Assembly: GCF_038500265.1 (NCBI RefSeq)
Contig: NZ_CP150637.1
Location: 1,327,501-1,391,500 of the forward strand
Direction of reading: 5' to 3'
From: Ignatzschineria larvae DSM 13226
GTDB lineage: Bacteria > Pseudomonadota > Gammaproteobacteria > Cardiobacteriales > Wohlfahrtiimonadaceae
Length of the DNA stretch: 64,000 nt
Each line of letters begins with the position of its first letter. The stretch's first letter is position 1. Position numbers and translations under genes: made by a program. Shown here piece by piece: positions 50,127 to 61,100 of the stretch. The notes under the pieces are model-generated. The model saw only the letters and a list, made by a program, of their open reading frames with translations. It was not told the origin of the DNA and did not search any database.

Positions 50127-50356
50127 TCAGGCACTTAATAAGTAAATAATATGCCGGCTAATACTCCGGTAAAATATTTCACGATCATTTTACAAAAAAC
50201 AATCAATGTTGACATCTATAGCGCTACCATAAAGCATTCATTAACATTTTGATATAGATCTATTTTTACAGTCTTTTTTACCATTTTATTTAGTAACTAG
50301 TCACTAATAAAAAATAGTGCGATTGTGATAGATGATATCTAATAGAGGTCAATATT

Positions 50357-51445
50357 ATGAGTCAACTATTTTCACCTTATCAACTAGGGGCTTTGCAACT
50401 TGAAAACCGTCTCGTAATTCCACCAATGTGTCAATATGCAGCGATAGAAGGTATTCCTTCTGCTTGGCATTCAATGCACTATGGCTCTTTAGCACAATCA
50501 GGGGCTTCTCTCTTAATTGTGGAAGCGACTGCGGTATTACCCGAAGGTAGAATCTCTTCTGCTGATTTAGGGATTTGGAATGATGAACAGGAAGCTGGAT
50601 TTAAATCGTTGCTATCAGAAATCAAAGAGTATTCTCCTATTAAAATGGGAATCCAGTTAGCCCATGCAGACCGAAAAGCCTCGACCGATATTCCTTGGAA
50701 AACAGATCGACAATTATCGATTGCCGAAGGTGGCTGGCAAACTGTCGCACCTTCTGCTCTACCCTTTAATATCGATGATGCGACTCCAAAGGCATTAACA
50801 GAGGCTGAAATTGCTGACCGCGTTGAAGGTTTTGTTGAAGCAGCTCTTCGCTCGGAACGTGCTGGATTTGAATTATTAGAACTTCATGCTGCACATGGTT
50901 ATCTATTACATGAATTCCTCTCTCCGCTTTCCAATCAACGTACAGATCGTTATGGCGGCAGTTTTGAAAACCGTATTCGTTTTCTTATGGAAGTCTTTAC
51001 TGCTATACGGGAGAAAGTATCCCCTAAAGTCGCTGTCGGTGTGCGTATCTCTGCAACCGATTGGGTCGATGGCGGTTGGAATTTAGAAGAATCGATTGAA
51101 TTAACTCGACAATTAAAAGCAAAAGGGGCTGATTTTATCCATGTCTCCACCGGTGCTCTCTCATTAGAACAACAAATCCCCGTCAAACCACTCTATCAAG
51201 TACCTTTTGCTGAAGCGATTAAACAAAAAACTGACCTTACCACAATTGCCGTTGGTTTAATTACTACAGCACAAGAAGCAGAATCAGTGATTGCCGAGAA
51301 GAGAGCAGATCTTGTTGCCATTGGCCGAGGAATGTTACTCAATCCACGTTGGGGTTGGATTGCAGCCCATCAGTTAGGAGAAGAGGTCGTTACAAACCCT
51401 CGATATAATGCGATTCATTCAATATTGCGTCATTCAGCAGATTAG
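50357..51445 (+). CDS. NADH:flavin oxidoreductase, Old Yellow Enzyme family
   Basis: This is a 362-residue FMN TIM-barrel ene-reductase of the YqjM/NamA type. Features are LFSPYQLGALQLENRLVIPPMCQYAA, GIQLAHADRKAS, ELHAAHGYLLHEFLSPLSNQRTDRYGG, VGVRISATDW and VAIGRGMLLNPRWGW. GEVxPGRI-like regions fit the thermophilic-like OYE class. It is monocistronic, with its own terminator. TTGATATAGATCTA at about 50250 resembles an FNR site. Substrate unknown; electrophile detoxification is likely. Confidence 0.93.
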   Translation: MSQLFSPYQLGALQLENRLVIPPMCQYAAIEGIPSAWHSMHYGSLAQSGASLLIVEATAVLPEGRISSADLGIWNDEQEAGFKSLLSEIKEYSPIKMGIQLAHADRKASTDIPWKTDRQLSIAEGGWQTVAPSALPFNIDDATPKALTEAEIADRVEGFVEAALRSERAGFELLELHAAHGYLLHEFLSPLSNQRTDRYGGSFENRIRFLMEVFTAIREKVSPKVAVGVRISATDWVDGGWNLEESIELTRQLKAKGADFIHVSTGALSLEQQIPVKPLYQVPFAEAIKQKTDLTTIAVGLITTAQEAESVIAEKRADLVAIGRGMLLNPRWGWIAAHQLGEEVVTNPRYNAIHSILRHSAD

Positions 51446-51496
51446 ACTCAATGACTGATTGATCATCGATAACTGATGGCTTTACCCCCAAAATAG

Positions 51497-51542
51497 ATGG
51501 CATATTGTGAATTACGATTAAATACTACAATATGCCATTTTT
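51497..51542 (+). terminator. Terminator of the Old Yellow Enzyme gene
   Basis: The 12-bp stem ATGGCATATTGT/ACAATATGCCAT is followed by TTTTTG, about 50 bp after the stop. Confidence 0.83.
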
Positions 51543-51633
51543 GTAACTGCTTTCCTCTATATTGATATCCACAGTATCTACTTAATCTAAGCCAATATCA
51601 ATGAGATACCTATACGCTTAAGAACAACATCTT

Positions 51634-52113
51634 TTACTCTTCAAGTAGATCTAAAAAAAGATCCTCATCTAAATATCGAACATAATCAATGAGTCCTGAT
51701 GAAACCTTCGGATCTTCTAACAATCCCTCCATTGCAATTTCCCCTAATACTGTAAAACCAAGTTCAATACCAGATTCTGCATCATCTGTTTGTATTAATT
51801 TTTGAAATGGCTGCCGGCAATCTTGGGTTAAAAGTCGTGTGACTAATCTCGCTAAACGCTGGTCCATAATATCTCGTTTATAGGGAGGAATCGCGGCAAG
51901 TTCATTGAGCGCAGGATGTAAGGACATTGCACCGTAAATCCATTGTACAAGTTCTAAACGATCTATTGAAGAAGTTTTCTTGATTAAGCAAATGGCAAAA
52001 TCTTGAGACTCTTTGCTCTGCTGAGTTTGCGCCATTGCCGGCATACTCAATAATGTTAAGCCTGTGAGAGCTGTTGCCAATACAATGGATTTCATCATTA
52101 ATGGAATACGCAT
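51634..52113 (-). CDS. Hypothetical secreted protein
   Basis: The 159-residue protein has a clear signal peptide (MMKSIVLATALTGLTLLSMPAMAQ, cleavage after AMA), so it is periplasmic or exported. The mature part is acidic and helical with two Cys (FAICLIKK and TQDCRQPF) that could form a disulfide. The C terminus is very acidic (YLDEDLFLDLLEE). I do not recognise the family. It lies between the Old Yellow Enzyme and the pst operon. Confidence 0.75.
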   Translation of the reverse strand: MRIPLMMKSIVLATALTGLTLLSMPAMAQTQQSKESQDFAICLIKKTSSIDRLELVQWIYGAMSLHPALNELAAIPPYKRDIMDQRLARLVTRLLTQDCRQPFQKLIQTDDAESGIELGFTVLGEIAMEGLLEDPKVSSGLIDYVRYLDEDLFLDLLEE

Positions 52114-52287
52114 ATTTTAGATTTCTCTCTATCGATACAGGATAAAAACTTTTAAGATTTGGTTCATAATTATATTTTGATCATAACAAATACTGTAGTA
52201 ATTCCCTAATAAACAACACACTTAACTTTACTATTTCTCTTATCCATTGAATTCATCAAAGAGTTATCAAAAATAGACAATAAGCCA

Positions 52288-52318
52288 TAAAAAAACCTCA
52301 GCTAAAAAACTGAGGTTT
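52288..52318 (-). terminator. Terminator of the pst-phoU operon
   Basis: The stem AAACCTCAG/CTGAGGTTT is followed on the minus strand by TTTTTTT, about 20 bp after phoU. Confidence 0.87.
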
Positions 52319-52338
52319 AAATTTATCCACTGAAATTT

Positions 52339-53067
52339 TTACAACGCTTTCTTATCTCGATTTTCCAGTAATGCTTCTAAACGTGCATTCTTCTGAACGC
52401 GAATATCAACACCTTTGACGAAGTAGATAATAAATTCACAAATATTTTGGCAACGATCCCCAATGCGCTCTAAAGAACGGGCACACTGCATTGCACTTAG
52501 TACCGAGGGAATCGTGCGACCATCTTCCATCATATAGGTCATTAATTGACGAATAACATTATCATATTCCCCATCAATGCGATCATCTTCAGGATAGATA
52601 TCTAATACCGCTTCAAAGTCCATACGCGCAAAGGCATCGAGTACTTTCTCAAAGAAACGTAAACTGCGATTAGCCAAAGATTCAAGCGACACTAGGATCG
52701 AAGCATGATTTTCAGGTAGCGGTGTAAATGCCATTTTGGCGATATTACGCGCACTATCGGCGATACGCTCAAGTTCGGCAATTGTTTTGATAATCACAAT
52801 CAAAAGGCGAAGATCACTTGCGGTGGGCTGGCGTTTAGCAATGATCATAATGCAGAGCTCATTAATCTCTACTTCTAATTCATTAATCACTTCATCCCGG
52901 GCAATAATCTCTTTCGCAAGTACTTCATCTTGCGTAATCATCGCTTTAATAGAATCTTGGATTTGACGCTCAGTCAATCCGCCCATCTCTAATACTTTGC
53001 TCATTGAGCGCTCAAGCTCTGCATTAAATTGTGCAGAGATATGGCTATTAAAATCTAATTTTTTCAT
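52339..53067 (-). CDS. phoU: Phosphate signalling protein PhoU
   Basis: PhoU is a cytoplasmic two-repeat helical protein that connects PstB and PhoR and turns the regulon off when phosphate is ample. The 242-residue protein has the metal-binding helix motifs ERIADSARNIAKMA and LERIGDRCQNICEFIIYFVKG, one per repeat, matching E(xxx)RI(A/G)D(xxx)N. It is last in the pstCAB-phoU operon and is followed at once by a terminator. Confidence 0.95.
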   Translation of the reverse strand: MKKLDFNSHISAQFNAELERSMSKVLEMGGLTERQIQDSIKAMITQDEVLAKEIIARDEVINELEVEINELCIMIIAKRQPTASDLRLLIVIIKTIAELERIADSARNIAKMAFTPLPENHASILVSLESLANRSLRFFEKVLDAFARMDFEAVLDIYPEDDRIDGEYDNVIRQLMTYMMEDGRTIPSVLSAMQCARSLERIGDRCQNICEFIIYFVKGVDIRVQKNARLEALLENRDKKAL

Positions 53068-53234
53068 TTCGTTACCTACGAACCCATAAAATTGGGAAAA
53101 TCACCAAAATCGATCCTATTTAATTGAGCATCCTCATTTTGGCGATCTTCAATCATTGTGTGCCTTTATTACGATCGGTTGTATCCCGATCTAGTCGCTT
53201 CTCAAGTATTTCTTAATAATGCCTTAAAAATACC

Positions 53235-54089
53235 TTAACCATAACGACCTGTAATATAATCTTCTGTCTGCTTATGATTCGGTTTCGTGAAAATAGTATC
53301 AGTATCATCAAACTCAATCAGGTCACCAAGATACATAAAGGCGGTTTTATCTGAACAACGAGCCGCTTGTTGCATATTATGGGTTACCATCACAATGGTA
53401 TAATCTTCTTTTAATTCAAAGATTAACTCTTCAATTTTCCCCGTTGAAATCGGGTCAAGTGCCGAACAAGGCTCATCCATTAGCAAAATTTCAGGACGAA
53501 TCGCAATTGCACGTGCAATACTCAAACGCTGCTGCTGACCGCCGGAAAGATTCGTTCCTTGATCGTGTAATTTATCTTTGGTTTCACTCCAAAGCGCCGC
53601 TTTCGTCAATGCCCACTCTACCCGCGCATCCATATCTGCCCGAGAAAGATTTTCAAAGAGTTTGACACCAAAGGCAATATTGTCATAAATGGTCATCGGA
53701 AATGGCGTAGGCTTCTGAAAAACCATCCCAACATTCGCTCTTAATAGCGCCACATCTTGCTTACTTGTTAAGATATTTTCATCATTAATCAGAATCTCCC
53801 CTTCGGCACGTTGCTCTGGATAGAGTTCAAACATTTTGTTAAATGTGCGAAGAAGGGTTGATTTACCACAACCTGAAGGACCAATAAATGCGGTTACTTG
53901 GTTCTCTGGAATATCTAGCGTAATATTATGTAACGCGTGAAATTTTTGGTAATAGAAATTCAAATTACGCACACTGATCTTGGCAGCATGTTCTTTCTTC
54001 TCTACCGTCGCTTTATTGCTTGCCGCTATAAATGGATCGTGCGCAGCATTATCAATGTGATCGGCATTGGTTTTATTATCTAAATTCAT
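53235..54089 (-). CDS. pstB: Phosphate ABC transporter ATPase
   Basis: PstB powers high-affinity phosphate import. The 284-residue protein has Walker [18 protein letters not shown], the family wording [23 protein letters not shown], signature [15 protein letters not shown], Walker [16 protein letters not shown] and the H-loop VTHNMQQA. The start is placed at MNLDNKT (54089); the open frame upstream to 54161 lacks family similarity. The first 30 residues are a hydrophilic extension relative to E. coli. Confidence 0.95.
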   Translation of the reverse strand: MNLDNKTNADHIDNAAHDPFIAASNKATVEKKEHAAKISVRNLNFYYQKFHALHNITLDIPENQVTAFIGPSGCGKSTLLRTFNKMFELYPEQRAEGEILINDENILTSKQDVALLRANVGMVFQKPTPFPMTIYDNIAFGVKLFENLSRADMDARVEWALTKAALWSETKDKLHDQGTNLSGGQQQRLSIARAIAIRPEILLMDEPCSALDPISTGKIEELIFELKEDYTIVMVTHNMQQAARCSDKTAFMYLGDLIEFDDTDTIFTKPNHKQTEDYITGRYG

Positions 54090-54259
54090 TCTACTATTCC
54101 TACTAGAGTTTGAGTATCCTCTCGCGACATTCGAGGGAATAAGCGGTTTTAGTGTAAACAATCAATATGACAGAATGATGACAAAACAAGCATCTTATCT
54201 CTATCAAAACTCTTCTCTTCTGCCATCTTGATTGCTTTATATCTGTTTTTCCTGAGCTA

Positions 54260-55177
54260 TTAATCGTTTTTCGTATTGGACTTAAAGAAGACCCGAACGA
54301 TAATATTGAGTAACAAGATCGCCATTGTGATAAAGAATACCCCTGACCACGCAAGTGCTTGCAAGTTACTATCTGGCGTCATTGCAAAGTTGTAGATTGT
54401 AACCGGCAAACTTGCCATTGGCTCCATCACATTCGTACTCCAGAATTGATTAGAGAGCGTCGTGAAGAGTAACGGTGCGGTTTCCCCTGAAATTCGAGCA
54501 ATCGCTAATAGAATCCCTGTAACAATTCCTGATAGAGATGATTTCAAGGTAATCCGTAGAATAATCTTCCATTTAGGTGTTCCAAGGGCATACGCGGCTT
54601 CCCGAAGTGTATTCGGTACGAGCAGTAACATATTCTCTGTAGTACGAATCACAATAGGGATCTGAATCAGAGCCAAAGCAATAATCCCGGCAAGTGCTGA
54701 ATAGTGCCCCATTCGAACGACCACAACAGTATAGACAAAGAGACCAATCACGATAGAGGGTGCTGATAAGAGGATATCGTTGATAAAACGAATAACCGCT
54801 GAGAGCTTCCCTTCGGCATTATATTCTGCCAGATAGATCCCGGCCAAAATACCTAAAGGTGTCCCGATAACAGTTGCCCAAAGGATTAAAATTCCACTGC
54901 CCACAATCGCATTGAGTAAACCGCCCCCCTCACTATTCGGGGGTGGTGTCATTTCGGTGAAGAATTGCAGAGAGATGCCCCCCATTCCTTTTGTCGCTGT
55001 CGTCCATAAAATCCAGATTAACCAGAAGAGACCAAAAGCCATTGCAATGAGCGATAAGGTAATGGCGAATTTATTGATATATTTCCGGCGTTGCTGCTTT
55101 TTCTTGCGTGCTTCAATCACAGCAGTGCGTTCTGCTTGCGTCATCGTTGCTTGTCGAATGTTATTAGAAGAGCTCAT
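54260..55177 (-). CDS. pstA: Phosphate ABC transporter permease PstA
   Basis: PstA is one of the two membrane subunits of the phosphate importer. The 305-residue protein has six membrane segments and the permease coupling motif region [34 protein letters not shown] and GETAPLLFT are typical. Its ATG overlaps the stop of pstC by one base, showing tight coupling. The gap to pstB is 170 bp. Confidence 0.94.
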   Translation of the reverse strand: MSSSNNIRQATMTQAERTAVIEARKKKQQRRKYINKFAITLSLIAMAFGLFWLIWILWTTATKGMGGISLQFFTEMTPPPNSEGGGLLNAIVGSGILILWATVIGTPLGILAGIYLAEYNAEGKLSAVIRFINDILLSAPSIVIGLFVYTVVVVRMGHYSALAGIIALALIQIPIVIRTTENMLLLVPNTLREAAYALGTPKWKIILRITLKSSLSGIVTGILLAIARISGETAPLLFTTLSNQFWSTNVMEPMASLPVTIYNFAMTPDSNLQALAWSGVFFITMAILLLNIIVRVFFKSNTKND

Positions 55178-56112
55178 TATGCACGCTCCTGTTTCATAAA
55201 GAGTTTAGAGATGGCTAAGACGATAAAAGTAATAATAAAGAGCAGTAGACCTAACTCCATCAAGGCTGCTGTATGCAATTCACTTGAAGCCTCGGCAAAT
55301 TCATTCGCAAGGGATGACGTAATACTATTGCCTGGTGCAAAGAGTGAGAAGCTATCAAATTGATAGGTATTCCCGATCACAAATGTGACCGCCATCGTTT
55401 CACCTAGTGCGCGCCCAAGTCCAAGCATCACCCCACCGAATACCCCTTTTTTGGTATAAGGTAGGATCACTTTCCAGATCACTTCCCAAGTAGTCGCCCC
55501 TAAACCGTAAGCCGATTCTTTCATAATTCTCGGCGTTCTCTCAAATACATCACGCATGACAGAGGCAATGTAAGGGATAATCATAATCGCTAAAATAATC
55601 CCGGCAGTTAAGATACCGATCCCGAAAACAGGCCCTGCAAAGAGCTCTTTCAGAAATGGAATATCTTTGCTGAACGATTCTAATGGGCGTTGGAAATATT
55701 TCGCGAAAAGCGGTGCAAAGACAAAAAGCCCCCACATACCGTAAACAATACTAGGGATCGCCGCTAATAATTCAATCGCAACACCAATGGGTCGACGTAG
55801 CCAAAGTGGGGAAAGCTCTGTCAAGAAGATCGCAATCCCAAAACTCACAGGAACAGCGATCACAAGCGCAATCACAGAGGTAATAATCGTTCCGTAGATT
55901 GGTACTAAAGCACCAAACTGATCCATTGGCGCATCCCACTCTTTATTCCAGAGGAAGCTCAAACCAAATTCTTTGATACTCGGCATTGAAGCAATAATAA
56001 GGGACAACATAATGCCGGTTAAGAGGATTAAAACAAATATCGCTGAGGATTTTACACTAATGGCAAAAATTTTATCAGGAATAGGCGACTGAGGATTCTT
56101 TATCGTTTTCAT
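55177..56112 (-). CDS. pstC: Phosphate ABC transporter permease PstC
   Basis: PstC pairs with PstA in the inner membrane. The 311-residue protein shows six membrane helices, [17 protein letters not shown], the coupling loop [25 protein letters not shown] and [17 protein letters not shown]. It is the first gene of the pstCAB-phoU unit, and pstS is separated from it by 567 bp. Confidence 0.95.
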   Translation of the reverse strand: MKTIKNPQSPIPDKIFAISVKSSAIFVLILLTGIMLSLIIASMPSIKEFGLSFLWNKEWDAPMDQFGALVPIYGTIITSVIALVIAVPVSFGIAIFLTELSPLWLRRPIGVAIELLAAIPSIVYGMWGLFVFAPLFAKYFQRPLESFSKDIPFLKELFAGPVFGIGILTAGIILAIMIIPYIASVMRDVFERTPRIMKESAYGLGATTWEVIWKVILPYTKKGVFGGVMLGLGRALGETMAVTFVIGNTYQFDSFSLFAPGNSITSSLANEFAEASSELHTAALMELGLLLFIITFIVLAISKLFMKQERA

Positions 56113-56299
56113 CGAGTCTCTTCTTTAGATTCTTTAAGGTTGATCGTTGACTGATCGTTTTGAGTAACATTTTGAGTAACTTTACTACCTTGCTCTACGG
56201 CTCTATCTTATTCCTCTGAGAAGAAATCGCTATGCAGTAGATCAAGTGATAAATAGATAACTAATTCAAATATTCATTCAAACATTGTTTTGTAGTTTT

Positions 56300-56470
56300 A
56301 TAGTAATATCGGTTCAAAATAAGCTTATTAAAATGCCGGCGCATCGGTTGTAAAAAGAGAGGTAGCTATTCTATCCGGCATCTTGCAAGTGTTATTGAGT
56401 ACGGTTTATGTTCTTTTAAAATCCTGCAATAACTGTTTAAAAACCACTTTTCTTAAACTAGATTTACTAT
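56300..56470 (-). repeat. Dispersed MITE-like element, copy 7
   Basis: This full-length copy of 171 bp is in reverse orientation. It starts ATAGTAATATCGGTTCAAA and ends CTAGATTTACTAT. The internal ATGCCGG and CCGGCAT arms are intact. The flanks read TATAGT...ACTATA. It lies in the gap between pstS and pstC, next to the pstS terminator. Confidence 0.86.
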
Positions 56471-56559
56471 ATTTCTAGCTCTACATTTATGCACTTCTAA
56501 AAATTCAATATCATAAACCAATTTACAACAAGATAAATGATAAATTGATCTTGAAGACG

Positions 56560-56600
56560 AAAACCCAATCATAATAATTCATTCTATGATTGGGTTTTCT
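56560..56600 (-). terminator. Terminator of pstS
   Basis: The stem AAAACCCAATCATA/TATGATTGGGTTTT lies about 80 bp after the pstS stop. It should separate most pstS transcription from pstCAB-phoU. Confidence 0.83.
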
Positions 56601-56679
56601 TTGTTTAACTACGACTCTGACCAGGATTGATATTGAATCATTCTAATCATCGAGTATTAAACCGTTATCAATTATCTTT

Positions 56680-57720
56680 TTATTTGATTTCAATATCATT
56701 TTTGAGTGTTGTTTGAATGATCTCAACGACATTCTCTGGAAGTGGTGCATAATCAAGCGCAGTCACAATCTCTTGACCTTGCTTTCCAAATCCCCAGTTA
56801 AAGAAATTTACGATCTCATTAATTACTACAGAATTTTTTTGCTCTTTGTGAAGCAACACAAAAGTTGTAGAAGCTAAAGGCCACGCATTTTTACCTGGTT
56901 TGTCCGTCATATCTTGTACAAAAGACTCATTCCATTTAACTTCTTTAGCCGCTGCACTAAATGAATCGATTCCAGGGCTTACGATTTCGCCATCTTTAGA
57001 GACTAATTTTGTGTAACTTAAGTTATTTTGTTTTGCATATACATACTCAACATAACCGATTGAACCTTCGATACGTTGAACGAATGCTGTCACACCGTCA
57101 TTCCCTTTACCACCGATACCCACAGGCCAGTTCACAGTTGAACCGCTACCGACTTTCTCTTTCCACTCGTTATTCACTTTTGCAAGGTAGCCTGTGAAGA
57201 TGAATGAAGTACCTGAACCATCTGCACGACGAACAACAGAGATATCTTGATTAGGAAGGGTTAATGAAGGATTTAATTTAGCGATTGCGGGGTCATTCCA
57301 TTTCTTGATTTTACCAAGATAGATGTCACCTAAAGTTTCGCCATCTAATACTAATTCATTTGTTTTGATACCATCCACGTTAATCGCTAATACCACACCA
57401 CCGATTACGGTTGGGAATTGGATTAAACCTTTCTCTTTAAGCTGCGCTTCAGAAAGTGGCGCATCTGATGCACCAAAATCTACTGTCCCCGCTTCGATCT
57501 GTTTAACACCTGCAGATGAACCGATTGATTGGTAGTTAATACGATTACCAGTCTCTTTGGCATATTCAGCAGCCCATTTGGCATACACTGGTGCGGGGAA
57601 AGAAGCACCCGCGCCGGTAACTGTTACAGGGTTTTGCGCCATTGCGCCTGTTGCACTTACTGCAACACCAAAAGCGACTGCAGCCGTTAATTTTGCGATG
57701 TTGTTCTTGAAAGTTTTCAT
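56680..57720 (-). CDS. pstS: Phosphate-binding protein PstS
   Basis: PstS is the periplasmic phosphate-binding protein of the Pst importer. The 346-residue protein has a signal peptide ([19 protein letters not shown]). The family sequence follows: [49 protein letters not shown], the phosphate-contacting [17 protein letters not shown] and [10 protein letters not shown]. It has its own Pho-box promoter and terminator, as expected for the most abundant component. Confidence 0.96.
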   Translation of the reverse strand: MKTFKNNIAKLTAAVAFGVAVSATGAMAQNPVTVTGAGASFPAPVYAKWAAEYAKETGNRINYQSIGSSAGVKQIEAGTVDFGASDAPLSEAQLKEKGLIQFPTVIGGVVLAINVDGIKTNELVLDGETLGDIYLGKIKKWNDPAIAKLNPSLTLPNQDISVVRRADGSGTSFIFTGYLAKVNNEWKEKVGSGSTVNWPVGIGGKGNDGVTAFVQRIEGSIGYVEYVYAKQNNLSYTKLVSKDGEIVSPGIDSFSAAAKEVKWNESFVQDMTDKPGKNAWPLASTTFVLLHKEQKNSVVINEIVNFFNWGFGKQGQEIVTALDYAPLPENVVEIIQTTLKNDIEIK

Positions 57721-57809
57721 ATAGAAACGCTCCTAAGTGTACAAAATAAAAGTTTATGATTTAAGGAGACGGGTAGATTTTGTGTCTTCATTCCCGCGAC
57801 TGAAGACAG

Positions 57810-57841
57810 TATATAAATCGATTGTGACAATTCTGTAACAA
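57810..57841 (-). promoter_or_regulatory. pstS promoter with Pho box
   Basis: On the minus strand TTGTTACAGAATTGTCACA (57841 down to 57823) gives two Pho half-sites 11 bp apart. TATATA at 57815-57810 lies 7 bp further on as the -10 box. The spacing is that of PhoB-activated promoters in which the box replaces the -35. The half-site pair is nearly identical to that before phoB. Confidence 0.75.
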
Positions 57842-57862
57842 TTAAGAAATATTTCTATATTG

Positions 57863-58028
57863 ATAGTCATACCGGTTTAAGATTCCCCACTCTTGCAAAT
57901 ATGTTCAATCACTAATTTAGAACCTACTTAAACAGTTCTTACAAAATGTCAGATAGAACAGCTTCCTTGCCTCGATCAACTGATACGCCGGCATTTAAAT
58001 AATGCTTATTTTGAACCGATCTTACTAT
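57863..58028 (+). repeat. Dispersed MITE-like element, copy 8 (diverged left half)
   Basis: This copy of about 166 bp begins ATAGTCATACCGGTTTAAG and ends GAACCGATCTTACTAT. The right half (AGATAGAACAGCTTCCTTGC, CGCCGGCATTTAAATAA) is typical, while the left half has diverged strongly. It lies just upstream of the pstS promoter. Confidence 0.78.
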
Positions 58029-58053
58029 GACTTAGGGTTACTAAAACTGCAGA

Positions 58054-58089
58054 TAAAAAAAGCCATCAAATATTTCTACTTGATGGCTC
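58054..58089 (-). terminator. Terminator of the autotransporter gene
   Basis: The stem GCCATCAA/TTGATGGC is followed on the minus strand by TTTTTTT, about 45 bp after the stop codon at 58135. Confidence 0.87.
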
Positions 58090-58134
58090 TATATTAATCA
58101 CTGTAAAACAGAATAGTGTATTTTAAATCAATGG

Positions 58135-61100
58135 TTAATCAATCGCTTTTTGTGGAATACGATACTTAAGCGTCATGCCCGCACCATAATCCTTCGATTT
58201 ATGTTTACCTTTACGATAGAAAGTATCGAGCGTCATTGTGAGATCCTCCGCGATCACACCCGTCACCCCAGCTTTCAACTCAACAGAGAATCCGTCGCGT
58301 AAGCCATCGAATTTATCTCCATCAAACTGCGTTACGGCTTTAGTACCATCGTACCAGAGGTTAATACCGGCATAAGGCTTGATATCACCCTCTTTTGGAT
58401 AGACAAAGAGTCCTACACGGCCAGCAGTATTACCAGAGATTGAGTTTTTCACCCAAACGCCGGAACTCTCATCCCGATAACGCTTCGCACTGAAGTTTAG
58501 ATAGGTCAATTGTGCTTGTGGTTCAATCACAACATTATTACCTAAGTCGATTGGATATCCACCTTGTAACGTAATGTTCCAGAGATGTGAACGATACGAT
58601 GATGTTGGGTTACCATGACTTTCCACTTTATTACGATAAGTACCGTAAGAGATCAATCCATCAATATAAGGTGTTAATGGATTATCGTTCTCTAAGTACC
58701 AAGTACCATAGATTCCAAATGCCTGACCCGTTACACGACCTTTAGATTCACGTTTCTCTTTACCGTTAGACATAATCTCAAGGAATTGGTTATTCGCATG
58801 AGTTTTTGCCTTCATCGTCGTGATCATTAAACCTAACCGAGCAGTTCCATCCATACCTAGATCAAAGAGATGATCTCCCCCGATCGTCGTGCTGAAGTAA
58901 TCATTGTCATAATCGACTTGACCTTCACCTGTACGACCTTTGTTCTTACCGCCACGGGTAATATTCCAAATACTACTATCAGGCATAAATTCACCATTGA
59001 TCGTAGAGGTATTCAAACCGAGTGAACGGATACCGCTTGCACTCACTTCATTACCTCCAAGACCAACACCGCCTAATCCAGGAATTTGAGTATGAACAGC
59101 GGCTTTAGTGTTCGCAATATTCACCCCAATATCTGAGCGGAAGTATATACCTTTCGCAGGTTGGGTATTTGGATTATCTGGTTTATCTGGATCTACTGGT
59201 TTGTTTGGATCTACTGGTTTGTTTGGATCTTCTGTTGCAAGATCACCCGATAGATACCAATTATGATCTTCTTTTCCTTTCGTTAAGAAGTATTCATAAC
59301 TACCTAAAGTAATGGTATTGGCAGCTTTAAATGCATCATCAGAAGATTCAATCGTCTCGATCAACATCAGATCTTTCTCACCAAGTTTACCTCCTGCACC
59401 CGATGTATTGACATTGACCTTAGTGGTACCATCTGCTTTACCTTTAATGACCAATTTATCGGCAATGGATTTACCCACGCCATTGATATTGGCATTCATA
59501 TAGAGCATAGCATTACCACTTCCTGTGTAATCACCATCAATTGTTAAGGTATTCCCAACAATATTACCCGCAATATTACCCGCAAGACGAATATCGCCAC
59601 TATTGTGTAAGGTTGCGCCTAGATAGAGATCTTCAGTGCCTGTTGCTTGCATGCCGCGCGCTTGACCTGAAGTATCATTCAGACCTACTTGAATAGTGCC
59701 AGCATTATTGAAGATAGCACCTTTTGTACCATTCAAATGACCGGTACCGAAGAATAATCCTCCTTTCTCAACCATCATGCCACCCACAGTTTGTGTTGTG
59801 CCATTCAAGTTGAAGTTCGCACCATTTTTAACAGTGAGATAAGAGGTATTACCAAGCGCTTTGTCACCGGCAACTTTTAAGCCACCGGAAGTAACCGTTG
59901 TTGCTCCGTGATAGCTGTTATTACCTGACAATGTAACAACGCCCTCTTTGGTATTGTTACGAATCTCAATACTACCTGCTGCATGACCTCCTTTCTCAGA
60001 AATATCAGCTTTGAAAGTATTATTGTTACCCGCAATACCTTCTAATACCACAGTACTACCATCAAGGATCGCAAGTTTCTGCAATTGATAGCTCACATAG
60101 AGACCATCATCTTTCTGGCTTGTTGTTAAACCATAATCGAATGTTCCCTCTGCTACTGCTTTGCCACTGCCATCAGTAGAGATTCCGCTATTCGTCAACT
60201 TCTGAATAGTTGCCTTATTAGTAAGCGGTTTACCATCTTCACCTGTCATCTCTAATTTGAGATTACTAGTTAAGTTGCCTTCTATTGCTTTCGCATCTAC
60301 TAACTGCAATTGTGGATCACCGATATTAAGCTCAATCAGACTTAAACCATCCTTCACAGTATCATCCAAAGTATCTGGCATCTTCTCAACTCGTACTGTG
60401 CCACCTGTGGTATCTCTTAAATCTAACGTATCCACATGCATCACATTTTGCGATTTGAGCTGTGCACCTTCTTGGTAAACACCATTAGTGAAGATTAGCG
60501 TTCCGCCACCAAAAGCAACACCACCGATATTACTATCGCCGTCAAAGCCCTCTTGATACTTCACATTTGAGCCTGCACCGACTTTCAAGGTCGCATTCGA
60601 TAAAGTATTCGTTTCACTACCACGAACTTCATACTTCTCATCTAAGATAAACTGCCCATTTTGAAGATTGAAGGTTCCTCCAAAGTCTTTGACATTATTA
60701 CCAAGCGTGATATCTCCCTCTTTACCTTCTGCATTTAAGGTCAAGGTTCCATTACCCATGAGTTTCTTATCAAAGGTATTGTCTTTCACTCTTAAATTTG
60801 AGTCAGCATCAACGTTGAATGTGCCATCAAAATCTGCAGTCTTCTCGTTATAGTCAAGATCTGTATCTTTAAGACCTAACGTACCATTACCACTAATTGT
60901 GTTATTGAGATAGTTAGGGTCTGGTGAGATACCATTTTGATCTTTGTTATAACGATCAAGGATGAGAGAGCCACCAGCACCGATATTAACTCCGGCAGAA
61001 CCTAAGCTCTCAGTTTGGTTGATGGTTACATTGCTCTTATCCTTATCATTTGGACCAATCTCAACAGTTACATCCTTACCAAGACCGTCATTTTTGCCAG

